NCBI RefSeq assembly: GCF_012275535.1
Contig: NZ_JAAVTK010000009.1
Span: 164,690 to 228,689, forward strand
DNA length: 64,000 bases
Direction: 5' to 3'
Source of the DNA: Hymenobacter artigasi
GTDB lineage: Bacteria > Bacteroidota > Bacteroidia > Cytophagales > Hymenobacteraceae
Under the pieces are notes generated by a model, which saw only the letters and a list, made by a program, of their open reading frames with translations, had not been told where the DNA came from and ran no database searches. Below, piece by piece: positions 57,106 to 64,000 of the stretch; within the stretch, counting starts at the first letter, position 1, and the number at the start of each line of letters is the position of its first letter. The position numbers were made by a program, and so were the translations under genes.

Positions 57106-58341
57106 ATGATTGGGTTGTCTGTTAATATCACCTTGTCGCTGCTGCTGGCTTTACCGGCCTGCGGCACCGCCCGCCCGGCAGCCCCGGCGGCACCAGCCGC
57201 GCCGCATACGTTGAGCCCCCCGCCCCGCGTTGCCGCCCGCCCGGTGGTAGGGGCCGAGCGTCTGGAAAAATACCTCCCGCAGCTGCAGGGCAAGCGCGTG
57301 GGCCTGGTCATCAACCAGACCTCGCGCGTGGGCCGCGCCTACCTCGTGGACACTCTGCGGGCGCGGGGCGTGACCGTGACGGCCATTTTCGCGCCCGAGC
57401 ACGGCTTCCGGGGCGAGGAGGCCGACGGGGCCACCATCACCGACGGCCGCGATGCCCGCAGCGGCGTGCCCGTGCGCTCGGTGTACGGCAAAACCAAGAA
57501 GCCCACCCCCGAAATGCTGGCCGACGTGGACGTGCTCATCTTCGATATTCAGGACGTGGGGGCGCGGTTCTACACCTTCATCAGCACGCTGCACTACGTG
57601 ATGGAGGCGGCCGCCGAGCAGGGCAAAACCGTCATCGTGCTCGACCGACCCAACCCCAACGCCGACCTCGTAGACGGCCCCATCCTGGAGCCAGCCCACA
57701 AATCCTTCGTCGGCCTCGACCCGCTGCCCATTGCCCACGGCCTCACGGTGGGCGAGCTGGCCACGATGATTAACGGCGAAAAATGGCTGGCCGGGGGCCG
57801 CAAATGTGCCCTCACGGTGGTGCCGCTGGCGGCCGGCTATACCCACGCCACGGCCTATGCCCTGCCCATTGCGCCCTCGCCCAACCTGCCCACGGCCCAC
57901 GCCGTGGCCCTTTACCCCAGCATCTGCCTGTTTGAGGGCACCAACGTGAGCGTGGGGCGCGGCACCAGCACCCCGTTTGAGGTGATTGGCAGCCCCACGC
58001 AGCCCGCCACGCGGCCCTACACCTTCACGCCCGCCTCCAATGTCGGCTCGCCCAGCCCGCCCCTGAAGGGCCAGGCCTGCCACGGCCTCAACCTGGCCGG
58101 TGTGCCCACCCGCGCCGCGTCGGGCGGCCTGGTGCTGAGCTACCTGCTCGATTTTTATCAGCAGAGCACCGACAAGGCGCATTTTTTCGGAAAGTATTTC
58201 GAGGAATTGTCCGGCACGAATGCCCTACGCGAACAGATTATCGCGGGTAAGACGGAGGCCGAAATCCGCGCCTCGTGGGCGCCGGGGCTGAACAATTTCA
58301 AGGCGCTGCGCAAGAAATACCTGCTTTACCCGGAGCGATAG
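57106..58341 (+). CDS. DUF1343 / NamZ-like exo-beta-N-acetylmuramidase lipoprotein
   Basis: A 411-residue protein. The leader MIGLSVNITLSLLLALPAC has a lipobox ending in Cys-19, followed by an Ala/Pro-rich tether. The catalytic region shows GKRVGLVINQTSRVGRAYLV, TAIFAPEHGFRGEEADGATI, DVLIFDIQDVGARFYTFIST and VLDRPNPNADLVDGPIL, matching DUF1343 (NamZ), which removes terminal MurNAc from peptidoglycan fragments. It should act in the periplasm in murein recycling. It is divergent from the FtsX-like gene, with 109 bp between starts. Confidence 0.92.
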   Translation: MIGLSVNITLSLLLALPACGTARPAAPAAPAAPHTLSPPPRVAARPVVGAERLEKYLPQLQGKRVGLVINQTSRVGRAYLVDTLRARGVTVTAIFAPEHGFRGEEADGATITDGRDARSGVPVRSVYGKTKKPTPEMLADVDVLIFDIQDVGARFYTFISTLHYVMEAAAEQGKTVIVLDRPNPNADLVDGPILEPAHKSFVGLDPLPIAHGLTVGELATMINGEKWLAGGRKCALTVVPLAAGYTHATAYALPIAPSPNLPTAHAVALYPSICLFEGTNVSVGRGTSTPFEVIGSPTQPATRPYTFTPASNVGSPSPPLKGQACHGLNLAGVPTRAASGGLVLSYLLDFYQQSTDKAHFFGKYFEELSGTNALREQIIAGKTEAEIRASWAPGLNNFKALRKKYLLYPER

Positions 58342-58388
58342 AGACTTCGGATACTCAGAATTCTGATGCTGAGGCGGATTTTTTTTCA

Positions 58389-58473
58389 GTAGCGCGAACT
58401 TTGCAGTTCGCGTCCTCGCACCGTTCGACTGATACTAATGGCGCGGGGACGCGAACTACAAAGTTCGCGCTAC
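58389..58473. repeat. Inverted repeat GTAGCGCGAACTTTGCAGTT, 27-bp arms
   Basis: Arms 58389-58415 and 58447-58473 (one mismatch). Each arm is itself a small palindrome. A relative is the hairpin at 46691-46716. It lies upstream of fmt. Confidence 0.92.
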
Positions 58474-58509
58474 GGTGGCGCTACGGCCATTCGGCGTTTT
58501 CTTTGCCCC

Positions 58510-59451
58510 ATGAATACTCCCCTGCGCCTGGTTTTCATGGGCACTCCCGATTTTGCCGTGCCCACCCTCGAAAGCCTGCTGGCCTGGCCCGGCGGGCAGG
58601 TGGTGGCCGTCGTCACGGCCCCCGACCGGCCGGCCGGGCGCGGACGGCAACTGCAGGCCTCGGCCGTGAAGCAGGCCGCCGAAGCCCACGGCCTGCCCGT
58701 GCTTCAGCCCACCAACCTGAAATCGCCCGATTTTCAAGCCGAGCTGAAATCCTACGCCGCCGATTTGCAGGTGGTGGTGGCCTTCCGCATGCTGCCCGAA
58801 GCCGTGTGGAACATGCCCCGGCTGGGCTCCATTAACATTCACGGCTCGCTGCTGCCGCAGTACCGGGGCGCGGCCCCCATCAACTGGGCCCTGATGCACG
58901 GCGACACGGAAACGGGCGTCACGTCCTTCTTCCTGCGCCACGAGATTGATACCGGCGACCTCATTTTTCAGGATAAGATGGCCATCGCGCCGGAGGACGA
59001 TTTCGGCAGCGTGTACGACAAGCTCAAACTGGTGGGCGCCGCCCTGGCCCGCCGCTCGGTGGAGGCCATCGCGGCCGGCACCGCGCCCAGCACCCCGCAG
59101 GTTTACAGCGCCGACCTCCGCCCAGCGCCCAAGCTCCAGAAGGAAACCGGCCGCCTTGATTTCAATCGTCCCGCCGCTGAGCTAGTGAACTGGGTGCGCG
59201 GCCTCTCCCCCATTCCCACCGCCTTCGCCGCCCTGGCCGATGGCCGGATAATCAAGATTTTCCGCGCCGCCACGCTGCCTTTTGAAGCTGAAAACCCCGC
59301 CGCCCCGGCCGGCACCTGGGCTTCGGACGGCAAAAAATACCTGCGCGTGGCCGCCGCCGATGCCTGGCTTGATTTGTTAGATGTGCAGCTGGAGGGCAAG
59401 AAGCGGATGCCAGTGCAGGAATTGCTGCGCGGCTTTAAGCTGCCGGCATAG
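58510..59451 (+). CDS. fmt: Methionyl-tRNA formyltransferase
   Basis: A 313-residue cytosolic enzyme. N-terminal LVFMGTPDFAVPTLESLL and the conserved block NIHGSLLPQYRGAAPINWAL, with HGDTETGVTSFFL after it, identify Fmt; the C-terminal domain follows (ADLRPAPKLQKETGRLDFNR). It formylates Met-tRNAi with 10-formyl-THF. The downstream folA-like gene supplies tetrahydrofolate, a sensible pairing. The start at 58510 is preceded by TTTCTTTG, close to a -7 box, so a very short leader is possible. Confidence 0.97.
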   Translation: MNTPLRLVFMGTPDFAVPTLESLLAWPGGQVVAVVTAPDRPAGRGRQLQASAVKQAAEAHGLPVLQPTNLKSPDFQAELKSYAADLQVVVAFRMLPEAVWNMPRLGSINIHGSLLPQYRGAAPINWALMHGDTETGVTSFFLRHEIDTGDLIFQDKMAIAPEDDFGSVYDKLKLVGAALARRSVEAIAAGTAPSTPQVYSADLRPAPKLQKETGRLDFNRPAAELVNWVRGLSPIPTAFAALADGRIIKIFRAATLPFEAENPAAPAGTWASDGKKYLRVAAADAWLDLLDVQLEGKKRMPVQELLRGFKLPA

Positions 59452-59458
59452 GTATGTA

Positions 59459-59600
59459 GGGGCGGAGCGGCGCTCCGCCCCGCCGTCTGCTCCATTTCAA
59501 CGATTCCCTTCAACGACGGGCGGAGCACCGCTCCGCCCCTACGTCCGCTCCATTGCAACGATTCTCTTCAGCGACGGGCGGAGCACCGCTCCGCCCCTAC
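59459..59600 (+). repeat. GGGCGGAGC hairpins with two tandem 58-bp units
   Basis: Three hairpins (59459-59481, 59518-59538, 59576-59596) share GGGCGGAGC / GCTCCGCCC. The last two sit in tandem units 59485-59542 and 59543-59600 that differ at about four positions. It fills the gap between fmt and the DHFR gene. Confidence 0.92.
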
Positions 59601-59632
59601 ACCGTTCAATTCTAACTTCCCCCCCATTGCCA

Positions 59633-60121
59633 ATGGTTTCCTTCGTCGTGGCCGTAGCCGAAAACAATGCCATCGGGAAAGATGGTGAGCTGCCCTGGGG
59701 CCACCTGCCCGATGACCTGCAGCACTTCAAGCGCCTCACCCTGGGCCACCCCGTGGTGATGGGCCGCCGCACCTACGACAGCCTCGGCCGCGCCCTGCCC
59801 AAGCGCCCCAACATCGTCATCACGCGGCAGCCTGGCTGGGCCGCCCCCGGCTGCGAAACAGCCGGCTCAGTGCCCGCCGCCCTGGCCCGCGCCCGCGAGC
59901 TGGACGAGGAAATATGCGTGATTGGCGGCGGCAAAATCTACCGCGAAGCCCTGCCCGCCGCCGATGTCATCTACCTCACCGAAGTGCACCACAGCTTCGA
60001 AGGCGACGCCTTTTTCCCCGTCCTCAGCCCCACCGAGTGGCGCGAGGAAACCCGCGAGCGCCACGAAGCCGACGAGCGCCACGCCTACGCTTTCAGCTTC
60101 GTGACGCTGCGGCGGCGGTAA
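59633..60121 (+). CDS. folA: Dihydrofolate reductase
   Basis: A 162-residue enzyme with the full DHFR pattern: FVVAVAENNAIGKDGELPW at the N-terminus, LPDDLQHFKRLTLGHPVVMG, RRTYDSLGRALPKRPNIVIT and CVIGGGKIYREALP, then YLTEVHHSFEGDAFFP. It reduces dihydrofolate with NADPH and feeds one-carbon metabolism. The ATG at 59633 lies 33 bp after the tandem hairpin repeat. Confidence 0.97.
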   Translation: MVSFVVAVAENNAIGKDGELPWGHLPDDLQHFKRLTLGHPVVMGRRTYDSLGRALPKRPNIVITRQPGWAAPGCETAGSVPAALARARELDEEICVIGGGKIYREALPAADVIYLTEVHHSFEGDAFFPVLSPTEWREETRERHEADERHAYAFSFVTLRRR

Positions 60122-60131
60122 ATGGTAACTG

Positions 60132-60216
60132 CGTAATTGAGTAAATGAGTAAGGGTGGGATTCGGCGGCGCAAATCGTACCGCAGAACCCCACCCTTACT
60201 CAGTTACTCATTTGCG
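60132..60216. repeat. Inverted repeat of GAGTAA units, 28-bp arms
   Basis: Arms 60132-60159 and 60189-60216 (three mismatches), rich in TGAGTAA, lie between the convergent DHFR gene and the C25 protease stop at 60219. Confidence 0.88.
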
Positions 60217-60218
60217 AC

Positions 60219-63200
60219 TTACCGCATGAGCACAAGCTTGCCCCAGTCGTTTTTGAAGGCTTTGTCGCCGCCCGTGGCGCGGTGGCCGAACTGAGCTCCG
60301 GGGTCGTCGAGAGCTACGCGGTAGAGGTAGGTGCCGTTGGCGAGGCGGTCGCCGTAGGTGTCGGTGCCGTCCCAGGCAAAATCGGTGATGTTGTTGCCGA
60401 TGTGCAGTGGGCCGAGCTCGTTCATGAAAATCTCGCGCACCACCTTGCCCGTGAGGGTCACAATCTGGATTTTCATGTTGCGGGGCAGCTCCTGACCCGT
60501 CAGGGTGAATACAAAGCGGGCCTTGCTCACCACTGGGTTGGGATATGGGTACACGTTGGAGATTTGCGAGGCATTCACCACTTCAAACTTCACCTGGAAG
60601 TTCTGAGCCCCGGCGCTGGTGTTGCTGGCGTCGCGGCCCTGCACTTCCAGGGTGTACATGCCATCGGGCAGCGGGCCGGTTTTGCCGGGCTCGTAGGTGA
60701 GCTTGGCCACGCTGCCGTTGGTTTTATCAACGCTGAAGTGGAAGCTGTTGCTGTTCACATCCAACACGGCCGGCACCGTCTGGCCGGGGCGCTGCAGCAG
60801 CACGGTGAAGAAAGAGGCATCGGTGATGTGGCGGAACTTGTCCTCATCGTTGAGCTGAATATTGATGACGGGCATCGCCGACACTAGCTCGCCGTTGAGG
60901 ATGTGGCGACCATCGAAAGCCACGTCAAGGGTCGGGGGCACGTTGCGGTCTGTTACCGTGAAGGCGGGCAGCGACAGCTCGTTGTTGGCGTAGTTCTGCT
61001 CGCGCTGGAGGCGCGGGTTCACCACTACCTCCACCACGAAGGTGCCAAACTGATTCGTCATATCAAACTTGACCGGGATGGTCAGCGTCTGGCCCGGCAG
61101 CAGCACTGTACGCGTGGTCACATCTATCGATTTGGCTATCGGCTGGCCCGTACCGGTCGAGCGGAGGTTGACGCGGGTGATGAGCGGCGAAGCAAAGGGA
61201 GCATCCGAGATGTTCTCAAACTTCACCGGGAAGCTGATGTAGGCCGAGTCGGCAGCCTGCCGGGCAAACTTGGCCGGGTCGTAGTCGGCGGCAGTGGCTA
61301 GGTCGCGCCGCACCACGCCTTCGGGCACACCCTGCGAGGTCACAAGCCACTGCTCCAGCTGCGGCGGAATTCGGGTAACGGCGTCGGACAGGGCCAACTC
61401 TAGGCGCAGGTAGGGATAGGCTTTGGCCGAAACCAGGGTGGTCAGCGGCTGCACGGCGGCCGTCACATTGGGTAGCACCACCGTTTCGTGGCCCAGCGAG
61501 TCGATGCCCACCACGCTCAGCGTGTGCTGGCCATTGGGCGTGAGGTTACGAATGGTGCTGTAAAGATTGGTCCACTGCTTGGCCGGGCCAATGCGCGTCG
61601 AAAGGATGCGGCCCGAAGAGCTGGCCAGCTGCAAGGTGTCACGCAACACAATGGTCTGAATATTTTTGGCAATGGTGCTGCTGGCATCCGGACCAATTTC
61701 ATGCACCAGGCGGCCGGTAGTGGCCGTGAGCTTCTGGCCAAGCACGGCCAGGGGTTCTCCATCGGCCAGCCGGCCGATGAGCTGGGAGCCCAGCAGGGTT
61801 TGCAGACGGGTCTTGAGGGCCGCCGGAAGCAGGGAGTAACGCAGGCGGTTGGCCGATACTACCGCCACGTAGGAGCCCGCCGGAATATCCGTCAGGAAAG
61901 CATTGAGCTGCTGCTGACGAACGGCGCTGTAGTTCAAGTTGTCGAGGGTATCGACCGGCGTGTTGCCGTTAGCTGGGTCGGCCACCGAGAAGTAGTAGAA
62001 GTTATCCGGTGCCTGCCCGCACTGCTGGTAGCTGGCCGGCATGGCCACCGGCAGCAGCGAAGCCCCGTTGTACACGGCAATCAACAGGTTGGGCGAACGC
62101 ACGCCACACCCGTACACGGAGGGCAACCCCGCCGCCGTACGAATGTAAATCCCCGCCCCGCTCAGCGAAACGAAGTTGGGCAAGCTGCGGGGCGGGCCGC
62201 CGCCCTGCGTGCGCAGCACCAGCGGCACCCGCGTGGCGGCAAACTCCCAGCGCTTGGTGGGGGCCTTCACCTCTACGCCGATGCGCGTATCCTGCCGGAA
62301 CTGCGTGTAGTGGCTCTGCGACCACCCGCCGGGGCTACCAGGAATTACGCGCAGCGAGGACGTGGCCCAATCACCGCTTTCGCCGGTCCCGGGGGTGTGG
62401 AAACGGGCGCGCCAGTACCACACCAGGCTGTCGCGCTGGCCCAGGCGGGCGGGCAGCGTGGGCGTCCACTCCGCCAGCAGGCCCGCCGTGATGGTGGTGC
62501 GCTGCACGGCTCCGTTGAAGGTGGCCACGGTGTCAATCTCGAAATCGTAGTCGCGCTGTGCGCCCACCAGGTTGTTCGATTGCACCACCAGCCGGGGCTG
62601 GTTCGAGCCGGCAATGGCAAACTCAGTGGGGTTCAGTATCGAAACGCCTCCGCTCAGAAAAGTAAAGTCGATTTGGGCGGAGTTGTTGTTCTCGTTGGCT
62701 TCCGCTATCCGGTTGTTGGGGTCCAGCATCACTACAAACGTGCTGCTTCCGCTGGCTCCCACGCTGTTGCGCAGGGGCAGGGCGTAGGTAGTATCGGGCC
62801 CCCAGGCGGCCCGCCGGGTGAAGCTAAACACCGAGTCAGCCCGGTTTAGGGCGGCGGGGAACTTCCGCGTTACCCGAATTTCCAACGGCTCGGTAGGAAT
62901 TTTGCCGGGGTTGGCTACGCCCACGTTCAGCACAAAGTCGTGCGAGTCGGCCCGCACTACGGTCTGGCCCGGAGCGGGCACAATGGACAGCTTGGCCGCG
63001 CTGGCAATGAAATCGGGCAGTGGCGGTGCGTACAGGCTTAGCGTAGGGTCGCCCTGCCAGCCGGTGCATAGCAGCTGCTCTTTTTCGTAGTCCTGTGTGA
63101 AAGAGCTTTGCAGGCGGCGCACCACCTCGTCGTGTACTACCGTAATAGGCTTACCGTACCAGGCCGGGTCGTTGAACAGGAGCTTATAGAGCGTATCCTG

Positions 63201-63908
63201 GGCAATACTCAAGGGAGTAGCGTAGCTGAAACCCGATTCTGCCAGCGAGCCCAGTGCGCCCTTGCGGTCGGCAAACAGCCAGTCTTCCACCACTGTAGGG
63301 GCCCGGGTAAAGGTAGCATTAGCAAAGCAACCGGTCAGAAATAAAAATGGATACTTGCGGTAGTTGGTAAAAGATGGCATGCTAGACGGCATACCAAAAT
63401 TCAACGTAAAAGAAGTGGCAGCTGCGTGGCCGAAATAGGAAATTAATGAAACGCCGGCATTAAGCTGAGACGAAATATCAACGGCAACTGGCAGCGGCGT
63501 ATTCCGGACCTCCGTTTCGACGTGCCCGCCGAACAGTGGCCGCTCGACCCGAGCCTTCGCTTCATCCATATAAGACTTGTATTCAATTGCTTCACCGGCA
63601 TCCTTGGCTCCCACCAGGTGTAGCACGTTTTTGCGCCACGGCTGGGACCCCAGGGGTTCCAGGTTCTGCACTTCCTGGTCAATTACCTTATTCAAGTAAT
63701 TCATTATCTGCTGCGGAGTGGTCACGGTGAGGCGGCCAGTGTGCAGTCGGGCTACAAAATCGTCGTTGAAATAGTCAGCCGTCAGCAGGTTATCCGATAC
63801 GGAACGGGAACTGGTGGGTACCAGGTCAAGGCCAAACTCCCCTCCACGGGCGAAGTATGAGCCTTGCACCGGCTCGCTGGGCACAATGCCCTTGCCTAGC
63901 AACAGTAG
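60219..63908 (-). pseudogene. C25 (gingipain-like) cysteine protease, 5' part cut off by an IS
   Basis: About 1229 codons remain open. The sequence begins inside the protease domain: a LLLLGKGIVPSEP segment that in the family lies well inside the protein, then TADYFNDDFVARLHTGRL. The catalytic pair is still visible in SYFGHAAATSF (His ~159 of the open part) and FLFLTGCFANATF (Cys ~192). Long beta-rich regions follow, including CARDB-like modules. The end (IQIVTLTGKVVREIFM, DRLANGTYLYRVALDD) is typical of large T9SS C25 proteins, including PorU-like ones. No ATG and in-frame stops occur directly upstream, where transposon DNA starts, so the gene is broken. The missing N-terminus is likely beyond the IS. 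Confidence 0.8.
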
Positions 63909-64000
63909 ACTTGTTGCAGCGGCATTAAGACAGGATATTTACGCATGAAAATCTCCATTCAGGATTTAAAAACGCCCCGTCAATGGCGGTCGGCCCTGGG
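63903..64000 (+). mobile_element. Left end of an insertion sequence, running off the window
   Basis: From about 63903-63909 the coding frame of the C25 gene is lost, and a new ORF starts at 63945 in the opposite direction. The edge reads like a terminal inverted repeat (GTAGACTTGTTGCAGCGGC). The exact boundary and target duplication cannot be fixed without the other end. Confidence 0.65.
63945..64000 (+). CDS. Transposase, N-terminal fragment
   Basis: The first 18 codons read MKISIQDLKTPRQWRSAL. The TPRQWR segment resembles the start of the helix-turn-helix of DDE transposases (IS5/DDE_Tnp_4-like) common in Hymenobacter relatives. The rest is outside the window, so the family is inferred from a short stretch only. 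Confidence 0.6.
   Translation, partial: MKISIQDLKTPRQWRSAL

Noticed and set aside
61488..62849. Long plus-strand frame inside the C25 protease gene
   Set aside because: Antisense shadow; the minus frame carries the protease and beta-domain signatures.
60219..63902. Reading the C25 gene as intact from a TTG at 63902
   Set aside because: The sequence would begin inside the protease domain with no signal peptide, and a transposase-like ORF begins just upstream.

Overview
The window looks like chromosomal DNA from a high-GC Bacteroidota of the Hymenobacter type (family Hymenobacteraceae). This is inferred from several features. Genes are GC-rich. Cargo proteins carry type IX secretion (T9SS) C-terminal sorting domains of both type A and type B. 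Promoter-like TAnnTTTG boxes occur without Shine-Dalgarno sequences. Lineage-typical families are present: GEVED/PKD secreted proteins, DUF2911, DUF6799, a C25 gingipain-like protease, and lipoproteins. No replication origin, rRNA or CRISPR array is visible. One tRNA-Leu(CAG) is present on the minus strand.

Layout. 1-9.3 kb: a truncated dipeptide epimerase, a secreted Ppx/GppA-like protein, a dicarboxylate symporter, two lipoproteins, a large GAF-domain protein, a PAP2 phosphatase, the tRNA and a methyltransferase. 9.4-14.7 kb: an M61 peptidase, then a compact three-gene unit (coiled-coil protein, two-TM PspA-like protein, membrane-anchored Ppx/GppA-like protein). That unit is bounded by a terminator and a 41-bp perfect inverted repeat, and it is the best candidate for an undescribed system. 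14.8-22.2 kb: an MBL hydrolase, a sodium:solute symporter, a TonB-C protein, an ABC exporter, a HicBA toxin-antitoxin pair with an AT-rich orphan, and a DUF2911 protein. 22.2-34.5 kb: mostly minus-strand metabolic genes (SDRs, CocE-type hydrolase, glycerophosphodiesterase, PAP2, an ectoine-type aspartate kinase, a PIG-L deacetylase) and one S8 protease. 34.7-42.6 kb: two large T9SS cargo proteins, one with seven tandem ~85-residue Ig-like repeats. 42.8-60.1 kb: housekeeping genes (RlmD, ThiL, M3 peptidase, a PaaE-like reductase, M23 peptidase, FtsX-like permease, NamZ-like muramidase, Fmt, DHFR). 60.2-64 kb: a C25 cysteine protease gene whose 5' part is cut off by what appears to be an insertion sequence running off the right edge.

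The most striking feature at genome scale is the number and variety of long inverted repeats between genes, with arms of about 23-52 bp. Several families occur twice or more in the window. Some enclose a terminator or a promoter in the loop, one supplies the stop codons of two convergent genes, and one family has a member inserted in frame inside the PIG-L gene. A second theme is AT-rich patches in otherwise GC-rich DNA: an orphan gene next to hicBA, an orphan membrane gene after rlmD, and a sharply bounded ~600-bp block inside the PIG-L gene.
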